A DNA stretch of 64,000 nt from Ilyomonas sp965277535 (GCA_965277535.1 OZ255825.1:1364001-1428000); one strand, 5' to 3'. Shown: positions 42,270-51,618, counted from the stretch's first letter. Program-made: numbers and translations. The notes: generated by a model not told the origin, from the sequence alone.

Positions 42270-44054
42270 TCAATCCAACTTAAGCACCGCCAGAAACGCT
42301 TCCTGCGGCACTTCCACGTTACCAATTTGCCTCATGCGCTTCTTGCCTTCTTTTTGTTTTTCCAGCAATTTTCGTTTGCGGCTAATGTCACCGCCATAAC
42401 ATTTTGCCGTAACATCTTTTCGCATTGCGCTGATGTTTTCACGGGCAATTACTTTCGCACCAATGGCAGCTTGTATGGCAATTTGAAATTGCTGACGTGG
42501 CAACAATTCCTTTAATTTTTCGCAGAGCTTTCTTCCAAAATCCTGCGAGCGGCTTCTATGTATCAACGCACTTAATGCATCTACTTTTTCATTGTTCAAT
42601 AAAATGTCCATTTTCACAATATCGCTGTCGCGGTAATCAATCGGCGTGTAATCAAAAGAAGCATAGCCGCGGGTTTGGCTTTTTAATTTATCGTAAAAAT
42701 CAAACACAATTTCGGTAAGCGGCATTTCAAAAATCAATTCAACGCGTGTAGTGGTGAGATAGCTTTGATTTAATAAGATACCACGCTTGCCCAAACACAA
42801 AGTCATAATGTTGCCGATATAATCAGGAAGTGTAATAATCTGCGCGCGGATAAACGGTTCTTCCAACCTGTCAATTTTGGTAAGCTCAGGCATTTGCGCA
42901 GGATTGTTCACCACCAGTTTCTCTCCTCTTGTTGTATAGGCATGAAAGCTAACGTTGGGAACGGTAGTGATAACCGTTTGGTTAAACTCACGCTCCAAAC
43001 GTTCCTGAATAATTTCCATGTGCAGTAAACCGAGGAAGCCGCAGCGAAAGCCGAAACCCAATGCCTGCGAGGTTTCCAGCTCGTAGGTTAGGGAAGCATC
43101 GTTCAGCTGCAGCTTATCCATGCAATCGCGCAGCTCTTCAAAATCTTCCGTAACAACGGGGAAGATACCGGCAAACACCATCGGCTTTACTTCTTCAAAA
43201 CCATGAAGCATTTCGCCGGGTTGCGAAGCCAGCGTAATGGTATCGCCCACCTTTACTTCTTTTGCATTTTTTATTCCTGTTACAATGTAACCAACATCGC
43301 CGGCACTGATTTCACTTAAAGGTTGCAAGCCTAATTTTAAAACGCCTACTTCATCGGCAAAATACTCCTGACCAGTGGCAACAAACTTGATGCGTGCACC
43401 TTTTTTTAATGTTCCGTTGAACACGCGGAAATAAGCAATGATGCCACGAAAACTGTTGAAAACAGAATCGAATATTAAAGCCTGCAAAGGCGCATCTACG
43501 CTGCCTTCCGGCGGTGGAATGCGTTGAACAATGGCTTCTAAAATGGCTTCGATGCCAACGCCCGTTTTGCCGGAAGCAAGCAGAATATCATGTTCTTTTA
43601 CACCAATCAAATCAATAATCTGGTCTTTTACTTCCGCAATCATCGCGCCTTCCATGTCAATCTTATTGACGATAGGAATGATCTCCAAATCATTATCAAT
43701 AGCCAAGTATAAATTAGATATGGTTTGCGCCTGAATACCTTGTGTGGCATCTACCAACAGCAAAACGCCTTCACAAGCTGCAAGAGCACGGCTCACTTCA
43801 TAACTAAAATCTACGTGGCCCGGCGTATCAATCAAATTAAAAGTATAAGTAGTGCCATTAAGCACATACTGCATTTGAATGGCGTGACTTTTTATGGTGA
43901 TACCTTTTTCTCTTTCTAAGTCCATATCATCCAGCACCTGGTTCATCATATCGCGCTCACCTATGGTATGAGTGTGTTCCAGCAAGCGGTCGGCGAGTGT
44001 GCTTTTTCCGTGATCAATATGGGCAATGATGCAAAAATTTCGAATGTGCTTCAT
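42270..44054 (-). CDS. lepA: Elongation factor 4 (LepA)
   Basis: Translational GTPase of 594 residues that can promote back-translocation or ribosome assembly. G1 motif AHIDHGKST at 11-19, switch II DTPGHVDFSYEV near 77-88, NKID near 131. Domain II follows (FNSFRGIIAYFRVFNGTLKK), then ALGFGFRCGFLGLLHMEIIQ and the LepA-specific C-terminal domain (CYGGDISRKRKLLEKQKEGK, VEVPQEAFLAVLK). Full length. ATG at 44054. Confidence 0.97.
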   Translation of the reverse strand: MKHIRNFCIIAHIDHGKSTLADRLLEHTHTIGERDMMNQVLDDMDLEREKGITIKSHAIQMQYVLNGTTYTFNLIDTPGHVDFSYEVSRALAACEGVLLLVDATQGIQAQTISNLYLAIDNDLEIIPIVNKIDMEGAMIAEVKDQIIDLIGVKEHDILLASGKTGVGIEAILEAIVQRIPPPEGSVDAPLQALIFDSVFNSFRGIIAYFRVFNGTLKKGARIKFVATGQEYFADEVGVLKLGLQPLSEISAGDVGYIVTGIKNAKEVKVGDTITLASQPGEMLHGFEEVKPMVFAGIFPVVTEDFEELRDCMDKLQLNDASLTYELETSQALGFGFRCGFLGLLHMEIIQERLEREFNQTVITTVPNVSFHAYTTRGEKLVVNNPAQMPELTKIDRLEEPFIRAQIITLPDYIGNIMTLCLGKRGILLNQSYLTTTRVELIFEMPLTEIVFDFYDKLKSQTRGYASFDYTPIDYRDSDIVKMDILLNNEKVDALSALIHRSRSQDFGRKLCEKLKELLPRQQFQIAIQAAIGAKVIARENISAMRKDVTAKCYGGDISRKRKLLEKQKEGKKRMRQIGNVEVPQEAFLAVLKLD

Positions 44055-44061
44055 AAAGAGA

Positions 44062-44069
44062 CAAAGATA
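44062..44069 (-). promoter_or_regulatory. -7 box close to the lepA start
   Basis: On the minus strand TATCTTTG matches TAnnTTTG exactly and ends 7 nt before the lepA ATG. No -33 TTTG at normal spacing was found. Together with fmt it hints at very short or leaderless transcripts. Confidence 0.45.
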
Positions 44070-44279
44070 GGAAAGCAGGGGCGAGATTGGCTTTGTATTG
44101 ATGCAACAAAAGGATTATAATAATCATTTAGGGTTTTAAAATGTTGTAATTGATTTTTGTTTTTGCAGAATTTGTTTAGCAGAGTATAAACGTTTGTGTT
44201 TTTACTTTTGCCTTACTGTAAATTTATTATTCAGCAAGGCATTGTATTTGCCGCCATTCAAAACAACAAAAAATAAAGT

Positions 44280-45545
44280 TTGAAGGTTTCATCATTTATA
44301 ATTTTTATTACCGCTCTTACATTTTTTTCTATCAATTGCTTTGCACAAAACGACAGCGGTACGCAACAGCACGTTCCCGCTTTTTTTTCCAATGATTCTC
44401 TTCATCAGATTGATTTACCTGATGTTTTAAAAAAATGGTTCAGAAAACAACCACAACCCAGGATAGATACGGCTGCAACACAACCCTCTCATGCGCACCT
44501 TTCTGTTATACCGGCGGCAGGTTATACATTACAAACCGGTTTTGCTGTTATTTTAAGCGGAGCATTTGCATTTTATAATGGCGATACAGAAGGCGATTAT
44601 ATTTCTACCGTTCTTGCCAGCTTTACTTACACGCAATACAAGCAATTTATTATTCCACTTACTTCCAACATCTGGTCGAAAGATAAAAATTACAACTTCC
44701 AGTCTGACTGGCGTTTTTTAAAATACCCATCTTTTACCTACGGCTTAGGAACAAGAAATAGTTTGTATGATGAAGACCGCATTGATTATTCGTACCTGCG
44801 GCTGCATCAAAACATTGCAAAAGCCATTGGTAAAAATTGGTATGCAGGCATTGGATTGGATGCCGATTTTTATGGCAACGTAAAAGAAATTTCACCCGAC
44901 TCAACCAAAGAAACTGATTTTGAAAAATTCAATTCGGGCGGAAGTCAAAAAGCAATCGGTCCAACGTTTAACTTGCTTTTTGATTCAAGAAGAAATTCAC
45001 TCAATCCTAATAACGGCAATTATTTTAATGTTGCTTACCGTCCGAAATTTACTTTTCTTGGCAGCGATAACAACTGGCAGTCCCTGCTGGTTGAATACAG
45101 GGCTTACAGAAGGTTTCCCTATCGTTCCACTAACAATGTACTTGCGTTGTGGAGTTATAACTGGTTTACGTTTGGTGGCAAGCCACCGTATTTGCTCCTT
45201 CCCAGCACCGGTTGGGATGCGTTTGCCAACACAGGCAGAGGTTATATTCAGGGAAGATTTCGTGGCAGCAATATGTTGTATTTAGAAGCTGAATATCGCT
45301 TTGGTATCACCTCAAACGGATTGTTTGGCGGAGTGGTATTTGCTAATGCAGAAACGTTTTCGAACGCGGCATCCACATTGGCAGGTAACGCTTCGCTTTC
45401 TACATTCGACCCCGTGAAACCTGCAGTGGGCTTAGGCTTACGCATCAAGATGAACAAATTTTCAAAAGCCAATTTGTGCATTGATTATGGGTGGGGAACC
45501 GGCGGTTCGCATGGCTTGTCGGTAAATTTGGGTGAAGTGTTTTAA
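44280..45545 (+). CDS. BamA/TamA-type outer membrane beta-barrel protein, no POTRA
   Basis: Protein of 421 residues. A signal peptide (FIIFITALTFFSINCFAQ) starts directly after a TTG codon at 44280; a TAA lies two codons upstream in frame, so TTG is the only plausible start. Without POTRA domains, the barrel follows from about residue 75 (GGYTLQTGFAVILSGAFAFY-type strands) and includes the surface-antigen segment NLLFDSRRNSLNPNNGNYFN, FANTGRGYIQGRFRGSNMLY with LEAEYRFGITSNGLFGGVVF, and ends in LSVNLGEVF, a BAM-compatible C-terminal signal with terminal Phe. Exact function unknown; related proteins are often annotated surface antigen D15-like. Confidence 0.88.
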   Translation: MKVSSFIIFITALTFFSINCFAQNDSGTQQHVPAFFSNDSLHQIDLPDVLKKWFRKQPQPRIDTAATQPSHAHLSVIPAAGYTLQTGFAVILSGAFAFYNGDTEGDYISTVLASFTYTQYKQFIIPLTSNIWSKDKNYNFQSDWRFLKYPSFTYGLGTRNSLYDEDRIDYSYLRLHQNIAKAIGKNWYAGIGLDADFYGNVKEISPDSTKETDFEKFNSGGSQKAIGPTFNLLFDSRRNSLNPNNGNYFNVAYRPKFTFLGSDNNWQSLLVEYRAYRRFPYRSTNNVLALWSYNWFTFGGKPPYLLLPSTGWDAFANTGRGYIQGRFRGSNMLYLEAEYRFGITSNGLFGGVVFANAETFSNAASTLAGNASLSTFDPVKPAVGLGLRIKMNKFSKANLCIDYGWGTGGSHGLSVNLGEVF

Positions 45546-45550
45546 TTTTT

Positions 45551-45660
45551 TTGAACCACAAACCTGCCTGCCGGTAGGCAGGGGCACGAAGAACGCGAAG
45601 GTTCGCAAAGAATAGAAAAGACACTTCGTGTAACTTGATTACTTTGAGTCTTTGTGGTTC
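45551..45660. repeat. Dispersed inverted repeat, copy 2, with a nested palindrome
   Basis: Starts TTGAACCACAAA and ends GTCTTTGTGGTTC, between the convergent barrel and MORN-like genes. Inside it, CCTGCCTGCCGGTAGGCAGG (45563-45582) is a near-perfect palindrome on its own, apparently a second small repeat inserted in the first. Confidence 0.75.
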
Positions 45661-45718
45661 TCTATTCTTAAAATGCAAACCAATTTTTTGCATAAAAACA
45701 AAAGCTCTGATTGCTCAA

Positions 45719-46399
45719 TCAATAACCCGTTGCGCCGTCGCGAACTTTTATTTTTTTCTTGTTGCTATTCTTTTTTTCATATTGCAACACTTCGGCTGGC
45801 TTATCAACTTTTTTTGCGGTGGTAGCTGTATCGCTGCCAGTTGTTCCTTTTGCAATGGCGCCTTTATTCAAAGGCGTTTGCAGTTTATCTAACACATACG
45901 TTTCGGTTTTGTATATAGCGCCGTTAGACGGGTCGTAATACGTCCAGGTTCCATTGCGATAGCTGGTTCCTTCCACTTTTACAATCTGCTGCGTAACTTT
46001 ATTCGGGTCTTTTAAATCATACACATCAACAGTATCATACGGATATTCAGGGTTCACAGCTTTCCAGCTTTCCTGTCGTATCAAACCTGCCACATTGTAA
46101 TATTGACTGATGCCGTTTTTATAGCCCCATTTGTAATTTTCAAGCGCAAGTAAATCGCCCTGCAAACTATAGGTGCGCCAAGTGCCTTCGCGTTTGCTAT
46201 TGTTAAAAACACCTTCTTCTTCAAAGCCTTTTTCGCCCCGCAGATCAGGCGTATGAATCACCCATTTGCCTTGCTTCAATCCCCCGTTGTCGGTGCAGTC
46301 TAATGTATCGCCATGCACACCAATCATAAATGTTTTGCACTGGCTAAAGCCGTGGCACGCAACAAAAAGAAAGAGCAAGGCAAAGGTGTATTTCATCAT
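45719..46399 (-). CDS. Secreted MORN/YwqK-like repeat protein
   Basis: Exported protein of 226 residues, signal peptide at the N-terminus (MMKYTFALLFLFVACHGFSQ). G-x-W-x-x-Y units recur (GLKQGKWVIHTPD, SKREGTWRTYSLQGD, YKNGISQYYNVAG, YRNGTWTYYDPSNGAI), the pattern of MORN or YwqK-type repeats. The C-terminal tail is Lys-rich (QYEKKNSNKKKIKVRDGATG). Such proteins are common in Bacteroidota and mostly of unknown function. Two adjacent ATG codons can serve as start. Confidence 0.85.
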   Translation of the reverse strand: MMKYTFALLFLFVACHGFSQCKTFMIGVHGDTLDCTDNGGLKQGKWVIHTPDLRGEKGFEEEGVFNNSKREGTWRTYSLQGDLLALENYKWGYKNGISQYYNVAGLIRQESWKAVNPEYPYDTVDVYDLKDPNKVTQQIVKVEGTSYRNGTWTYYDPSNGAIYKTETYVLDKLQTPLNKGAIAKGTTGSDTATTAKKVDKPAEVLQYEKKNSNKKKIKVRDGATGY

Positions 46400-46459
46400 A
46401 ACAAAACAATTCTATTTCTTATCAACGAAATAGAGTAACCGATTATTTTTTATTCTGCC

Positions 46460-46726
46460 CTATTCTTCATCGCCCTCGTAATACGAAGCATCTTCGTTGT
46501 TGTAAACCGACAGCCATTGCTGCGCGGCCTCATCGCTCAAACATTCCACAATATCATAAATCTCATCGGTTTTTCTTACCCAATGCATTTCGGCGGTTTC
46601 GTTGTATTGAATGATGAAAAGGCAGTTATCGGTAATTACTTTTACCTGGAGTAAGGTAAGTTCGGCATTCCGTTCCAACTGCACTACATAATAACATTCT
46701 TTTTCTAAAAGCTCATACGAAAACAT
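46460..46726 (-). CDS. Small acidic hypothetical protein
   Basis: Protein of 88 residues with a well-placed AGGA about 6 nt before the ATG. It is acidic (C-terminus NNEDASYYEGDEE) and has several aromatic residues; no signal peptide or membrane helix. I recognise no family. Codon use is like the neighbours, so it is probably a real gene. Confidence 0.65.
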   Translation of the reverse strand: MFSYELLEKECYYVVQLERNAELTLLQVKVITDNCLFIIQYNETAEMHWVRKTDEIYDIVECLSDEAAQQWLSVYNNEDASYYEGDEE

Positions 46727-47077
46727 AATTCTTCCTTTCTTTCTATTTCAAAAAATAACTTCTCTTACAGCTTTTATATCGAGGTAGTAAATAAACCTTT
46801 TCAGGTGGCGGGAAGGCAAAAATATTCAATTTACAACTGTAAAAAAACATAAGAAAAGAGCATTTACTAACAGTTTTAGTATTTGGCAAAGCATTGTTGC
46901 AGAAGCATATTTGTAAATGCCTGAAATGTCGGCAAAAAGGAAAAGAAATTGAAACTGTTACGGTTTTATAAAGTTTGTTTTTGCGCTATTTTTTTGAGAA
47001 AAAAAGCGTTAAAAATTGGGGCAAAACCAAAAGGCAAAGCCTGATGCTTTGTCTAAAACAGGACGAAATCAAAAGAT
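46727..47077. other. Gene-free gap of 351 nt
   Basis: AT-rich sequence between two minus-strand genes. A run of A/T tracts and a GTAAATAAACCTTTTC stretch are seen, but no reading frame, hairpin terminator or repeat copy. Confidence 0.45.
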
Positions 47078-47512
47078 TTATGCGTACATATCTTCCATCA
47101 AAGCTGTTTCGGTGAGTTCTTCAGAAATCTGAAGGAGATGATTGCACAAAGGCTTTTCCAGACAATCTTTTACAAAGGAAAAAGAAAAAGACCTTGCCTT
47201 TTCGGTACTGGTTACAGAAGACGACAGCATGTAAACAATCAGGTTGCTTTTGACGTTTTCTGATAACGAATCTAATGTTTCCAATACTTTCCAACCCGAT
47301 AGAAAAGGCATATTGATGTCTAAAAACAGAACTGTTTTCGCTTTGCTTTGCGATACATTGTTTTGTAAATAAGAAATGCCATCGGTTGCATTGGTAAAGC
47401 CGGTAATGCTGATGTTGAAGGGTTTAAAAATTTTTTTGATAGAAAGAGCACAGATAATGTTGTGGCAAGAGTCGTCGTCAATAATTACAAAATTGCTGAG
47501 TGGCTTTTGCAT
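47078..47512 (-). CDS. Stand-alone response regulator receiver protein
   Basis: CheY-like protein of 144 residues made only of a receiver domain. Acidic pocket IDDDS (11-15), phospho-acceptor Asp65 in VLFLDINMPFLSGWK, Ser/Thr at about 97 in VYMLSSSV, and Lys120 in CLEKPLC. No output domain is fused, and no histidine kinase is encoded next to it, so its partner lies elsewhere. Typical of single-domain regulators that relay phosphate or control a protein by binding. Confidence 0.92.
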   Translation of the reverse strand: MQKPLSNFVIIDDDSCHNIICALSIKKIFKPFNISITGFTNATDGISYLQNNVSQSKAKTVLFLDINMPFLSGWKVLETLDSLSENVKSNLIVYMLSSSVTSTEKARSFSFSFVKDCLEKPLCNHLLQISEELTETALMEDMYA

Positions 47513-47697
47513 GATACTGGTTTTGATTTTGGATAAAAAAACATGTTAGTTGTGGATAAATTTGCTGCTTTGAAATATTGCAAAACAAAAATGTTGAAAA
47601 CATTTCAAACCACAAGAGAGACAACACCAAAAACAGCTTAAATAATCATTAAATTTAAATTTAAAGTGTTGCTAATTGCTTACCAACACAAACACTA

Positions 47698-48462
47698 TTA
47701 CACAATTTCAGGATCGCCAACCAGGTATTGATTTGTGATGTAATGAAAGGCTTTTGCCGTAAACTTACCCGCACGTCCGTCTTCCCGAAGATAAGCGCCG
47801 CTTAAGTTTAAAAGCCGTTGAAATTCAATCACTTTAGGCAGGCTGCGGTTGGGCAGGTATTGAACTTCAGTTCCCAACTGTTGCAAATCGGCCAATCTTT
47901 TATTAAAATCATTCTTTATATATACCAATTGTTTTTCTGCCATGCGTCTTAGCAAGATAGCAGCACCGCATGTTTGGTTTTGCCCCTTTTTTTCCGATTC
48001 AAAATGATTACTGTAATGCCAGAGTTTTGAATAATTGGTATCATGCAATTCGTAATCGTTCCTTCCTATAACTTCAAGGTTGTGCAATATGCCTGGAATG
48101 CTCCAATCCGTCCATTTATGCCATTTGTAAAACAAAAAAACATCTTCGGCACTTTGCTCCCAGGTAAACGGCGGCCTGCCGCCTCTTGGGTATCCGGTAG
48201 GAATGCCGGTGGTTCTTCCATTTAATGAATCACCGTTATGAAGATGAACCTTAAAATCGCAGTTGCAAACGGTTGCATGTACAATAGCAGTAACGCACCA
48301 GGGAATGCTGTGTTTGTTTGAAACTGCATCGTAGCGGTCTTTTCCTTTTAGTATTTGTTTCAACAGTGCATCCACTTCTGCATATTTTTCTTCTTGAATA
48401 ATGCAGGTATCAAACAGCCTTTGCAGCTTGCTTTTTGTTGCTGTTGTGTACGTGTTCAACAT
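47698..48462 (-). CDS. Lysozyme-like protein with possible C-terminal peptidoglycan-binding part
   Basis: Protein of 254 residues without a signal peptide. IPWCVTAIVHATVCNCDFKV (about 48-67), HLHNGDSLNGRTTGIPTGYP and GGRPPFTWEQSAEDVF match the lysozyme-like fold of a phage/cyanobacterial group (I-P-W-x-x-x-A-I-x-H, N-G-D-x-L, T-W-E-x-S-A). The last 50 residues (VIEFQRLLNLSGAYLREDGR, AGKFTAKAFHYITNQYL) look like a peptidoglycan-binding_1 domain. It lacks an obvious export signal, so a holin-like or non-classical route, or an intracellular role, would be required. Possible prophage relic. Confidence 0.7.
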   Translation of the reverse strand: MLNTYTTATKSKLQRLFDTCIIQEEKYAEVDALLKQILKGKDRYDAVSNKHSIPWCVTAIVHATVCNCDFKVHLHNGDSLNGRTTGIPTGYPRGGRPPFTWEQSAEDVFLFYKWHKWTDWSIPGILHNLEVIGRNDYELHDTNYSKLWHYSNHFESEKKGQNQTCGAAILLRRMAEKQLVYIKNDFNKRLADLQQLGTEVQYLPNRSLPKVIEFQRLLNLSGAYLREDGRAGKFTAKAFHYITNQYLVGDPEIV

Positions 48463-48682
48463 TAGGGGTTTGTTTTATATTTTTTGGCGAAAGATAACAA
48501 TCGCACATCACTGAAATGTTTGTAGCATCGCTGCAAATTTAATTAATTACAAATCTTTCTGTTTGCCGGAGGGAATACGACAGGGCTAATAAAACAATCA
48601 TCCTACAATCGTATACCTTTTGCTATACTTGCATGTAATTTGTTAGACACTGCCTTTACCACAATCAATTAAACTTATTCCT

Positions 48683-50410
48683 ATGGATGCTGCTATTGAA
48701 CAAAAAGTAAACACCTGGCTTAACGGAAACTATGACGAGCCAACCAAAGATGCCATCAAAAAATTACAACAAGAAAATCCTGATGAACTCACCGAATCGT
48801 TCTACCGCAATCTTGAATTTGGCACCGGCGGCTTGCGCGGGATTATGGGCGTTGGCACCAACCGCATGAACAAATATACAGTGGGCGTGGCTACGCAAGG
48901 CTTTGCCAATTATTTGAAGAAAACCTATGGCAGTACCGAAATAAAAGTTGCTATTGCGCACGACAGTCGCAACAACAGCCGCTTTTTTGCTGAAACCACT
49001 GCCAATGTATTTGCCGCCAATGGCGTTAAAGTGTTCCTCTTTGAAAACCTGCGTCCAACGCCAGAGCTGTCTTTTACCATCCGATTTTTAAAATGCCAGG
49101 CAGGTGTTATTTGCACCGCTTCTCATAACCCGAAAGAATACAACGGTTACAAAGCTTATTGGAGTGACGGCGGGCAATTGGTTCCTCCACACGATAAAAA
49201 TGTAATTAAAGAAGTGGAAGCCATCGGCAGCGTTGATGATGTAAAATGGAGCGGCGGCGAAAGCAACATTACTATCATTGGCAAAGAGATAGATGAAGCT
49301 TACATTAACATGGTAAAAAGTCTTAGTGTAAACCCATTGGTGATAGAAAAAGAACACGATTTAAAAATTGTTTATACGCCTATTCATGGCAGCGGCATCA
49401 TGCTGGTTCCGCAAACATTAAAAGCTTTTGGTTTTGATAATGTAACCATTGTAAAAGAACAGGAAAAGCCTGATGGCAATTTTCCAACGGTAAATTATCC
49501 TAATCCGGAAGAAAGCGAAGCTATGAGTCTTGCTTTGAAGAAAGCTGAAGAAATAAACGCCGATATTTTGCTTGGTACCGACCCCGATGCCGACCGTGTA
49601 GGCATTGGCGTAAAAGATAGACATGGAAAATGGACATTACTAAACGGCAACCAAACCGCCGTGCTTGCCTGCGCTTACATGATAGAAGCCCGCAAAGCGG
49701 CTGCTCTTGCGAAGCCTAATGATATGGTGATAAAAACCATTGTTACCACTGAATTGATTGACCAGATTGCTGTTCCAAACGGTGTGGCTTGTTACAACGT
49801 GCTCACCGGTTTTAAATGGATTGCCGAACTGATAAAAGAAAAAGAAGGAAAAGAAAATTATATCATTGGCGGAGAGGAAAGTTTTGGTATGATGGTGGGC
49901 GATCAGCTTCGCGATAAAGATGCGGTTTCAGCGGTTGCTTTTCTCTGCGAAATGACCGCTTATTTAAAGAACAAAGGCATGACTTTGTTTGATAAGCTCA
50001 TTGAGCTGTATAGGCAATATGGCTTTTACTTAGAAAGCCTTATCAGCATAACCAAAAAAGGTATGCGCGGAGGGGAAGAAATTGCTGAAATGATGCAAGG
50101 TTATCGCGATAATCCGCCCAAAGAAATCAATGGCTCGCCCGTGTTGGAATTGCTGGATTACGAAGTGAGAAGGGGCAAAAATTTAATTACCGGCGAAGAA
50201 TGGGACATTACGCTGCCAAAGAGCAATGTGTTGCAATTTAAACTGGCTGATGGCAGCAAAATATCAGCGCGTCCATCAGGCACAGAGCCAAAGATTAAAT
50301 TCTATTTCAGCGTGCATACCATCCTCGAAAAAGAAGAGGAATATGAAGCAACACGCACGAAGTTGGAAGATAGAATTAAAGCCATTATTGCTGATATGAA
50401 ATTGAAGTAA
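48683..50410 (+). CDS. Phosphoglucomutase/phosphomannomutase
   Basis: Alpha-D-phosphohexomutase of 575 residues, of the longer PgcA/PGM2-like type. GTGGLRGIMGVGTNRMN is near residue 47, the phospho-Ser is Ser147 in TASHNPKEYNGYKAYWSDGG, the metal-binding loop is DPDADR at 300-305, and GGEESFG (sugar-binding) lies near 397. The phosphate-binding loop RPSGTEPKIKFY is near the C-terminus. It interconverts glucose-1-P and glucose-6-P (or mannose/GlcN equivalents) and feeds nucleotide-sugar synthesis, including that of the polysaccharide locus. ATG at 48683. Confidence 0.95.
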   Translation: MDAAIEQKVNTWLNGNYDEPTKDAIKKLQQENPDELTESFYRNLEFGTGGLRGIMGVGTNRMNKYTVGVATQGFANYLKKTYGSTEIKVAIAHDSRNNSRFFAETTANVFAANGVKVFLFENLRPTPELSFTIRFLKCQAGVICTASHNPKEYNGYKAYWSDGGQLVPPHDKNVIKEVEAIGSVDDVKWSGGESNITIIGKEIDEAYINMVKSLSVNPLVIEKEHDLKIVYTPIHGSGIMLVPQTLKAFGFDNVTIVKEQEKPDGNFPTVNYPNPEESEAMSLALKKAEEINADILLGTDPDADRVGIGVKDRHGKWTLLNGNQTAVLACAYMIEARKAAALAKPNDMVIKTIVTTELIDQIAVPNGVACYNVLTGFKWIAELIKEKEGKENYIIGGEESFGMMVGDQLRDKDAVSAVAFLCEMTAYLKNKGMTLFDKLIELYRQYGFYLESLISITKKGMRGGEEIAEMMQGYRDNPPKEINGSPVLELLDYEVRRGKNLITGEEWDITLPKSNVLQFKLADGSKISARPSGTEPKIKFYFSVHTILEKEEEYEATRTKLEDRIKAIIADMKLK

Positions 50411-50419
50411 AAACAAAGG

Positions 50420-50516
50420 TTTGAACTACAAAGAAAAGAAGAACAGAAAGTTTGAGAAAGGGTAATAAAAGAAACGTTCTTTAAACATCCCTTCTTCGCA
50501 TCTTTGTGGTTCAAAC
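50420..50516. repeat. Dispersed inverted repeat, copy 3
   Basis: Begins TTTGAACTACAAAG and ends TCTTTGTGGTTCAAA, 96 nt apart, between the phosphomutase and a minus-strand gene that converges on it. Next to a classical terminator (50557-50594). Confidence 0.7.
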
Positions 50517-50556
50517 AAAGCATTTTAATGAGCCGATAAAACGAAAAAATTCAGGC

Positions 50557-50594
50557 AAAAACAAACCCGCATTTTGCAATGCGGGTTTGTTTTT
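50557..50594. terminator. Bidirectional hairpin terminator
   Basis: Arms ACAAACCCGCATT and AATGCGGGTTTGT, 13 perfect pairs around a TTGC loop, flanked by AAAA and TTTT. It sits between the converging phosphomutase gene and the hypothetical gene at 50602-50931 and should stop both. Confidence 0.85.
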
Positions 50595-50601
50595 ATAAGT
50601 C

Positions 50602-50931
50602 TTAGATAACGCTTAACACCGTATCAACAATTAAGTTCACAACGCTGTCTCTGAACTGTTCGGCTTTTATTTCCGCAAGTCCGGCTTGCTCCAAAGCAGC
50701 CATTTGAACCAAATCTTTTTGTGCAGTAATGAGCAGTTCAAAATCATCAGTTGTCAAAGCGCCTTGCGCCAGCAACAACACCCATCGTTGCAGTTTGTCT
50801 TTCATACTGTCAAGCAGGCTTTGAGCATCTTTTTCCGCTTCGTTAATGTACGTTTTAAACGATGCTTTGGCAAGCGCAATTACGCCGTTTTCCAACTCAG
50901 TAAAAAGCTGTGTGAAATCAATAGCAGCCAT
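50602..50931 (-). CDS. Hypothetical helical protein
   Basis: Protein of 109 residues, almost all helix-forming with Lys/Asp/Gln-rich heptads (INEAEKDAQSLLDSMKDKLQ). No signal peptide, no membrane segment, no family I recognise. It follows the lipoprotein gene by 12 nt, so both are in one transcript and may share a role. Confidence 0.75.
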   Translation of the reverse strand: MAAIDFTQLFTELENGVIALAKASFKTYINEAEKDAQSLLDSMKDKLQRWVLLLAQGALTTDDFELLITAQKDLVQMAALEQAGLAEIKAEQFRDSVVNLIVDTVLSVI

Positions 50932-50943
50932 AAAGAGGTAAGT

Positions 50944-51414
50944 TTATTTGTTTAAGAAAGAAGTAACAGAACCATCGCCCGCTTTTATTTTGTGCGATTC
51001 CAAATCGGCAATCAAATCAAAGCCTTCGGCGGCAAGCGGTTTGTATTCATCAATTAGCGTCTGGCTTTTGGTGCCGCTCTTTTTCCAGCTTGCGAGATAA
51101 GAACCGATAATGCCTTTTTGCGCAGTAGAATCTAACATCCTGCCCCACATTTTTACGGTAATGTCGTTGTTCGGGCGATGCTTTTCATACTCCATGGCTT
51201 TGCGAAGATTGAGCACCACGGCATCCACTTCTTTTGCGTGCGAAGAATAAGGCTCGGACGATTCATCCATCAAATTCAAAACATCAACTTTTAATGAAGT
51301 GGTTTGTGTGTAAGCCAACTGATCGTAAGTGGAAATGTAATGACCGCAACTACAAAAAACAATCGCAAGCAATGCTGCGATGAAGTTTGTTTTTGTGCAA
51401 AAAATTGATTTCAT
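50944..51414 (-). CDS. Putative lipoprotein
   Basis: Exported lipoprotein of 156 residues. The signal ends in lipobox FCSC (FIAALLAIVFCSCGHYISTY). The mature part is helical and charged (SSHAKEVDAVVLNLRKAMEY, IGSYLASWKKSGTKSQTLID), without a family I recognise. Co-transcribed with the downstream helical protein gene. Confidence 0.82.
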   Translation of the reverse strand: MKSIFCTKTNFIAALLAIVFCSCGHYISTYDQLAYTQTTSLKVDVLNLMDESSEPYSSHAKEVDAVVLNLRKAMEYEKHRPNNDITVKMWGRMLDSTAQKGIIGSYLASWKKSGTKSQTLIDEYKPLAAEGFDLIADLESHKIKAGDGSVTSFLNK

Positions 51415-51518
51415 TGTGAGGTATGGTTTTTATTAATACAATAGTCGGAAGAAGAATGATTGGGCTAACAATTGAACCTTAAATTCTTTTAGAAGTTGTT
51501 TCAATTTTTTGAAAAGTC

Positions 51519-51613
51519 AGGAACCACAAAGCCCCAAAGAAATAAAGATATGCTAAGTATGTTTTATTGTTCTTCACGGTGCTTTGTGTTCTTACAATCT
51601 TTGTGATCCAAAC
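51519..51613. repeat. Dispersed inverted repeat, copy 4
   Basis: Left part GGAACCACAAAGCCCCAAAG, right part ATCTTTGTGATCCAAA. It lies between two minus-strand genes rather than between converging ones, so termination is not its only possible role. Confidence 0.7.
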
Positions 51614-51618
51614 AAAAA

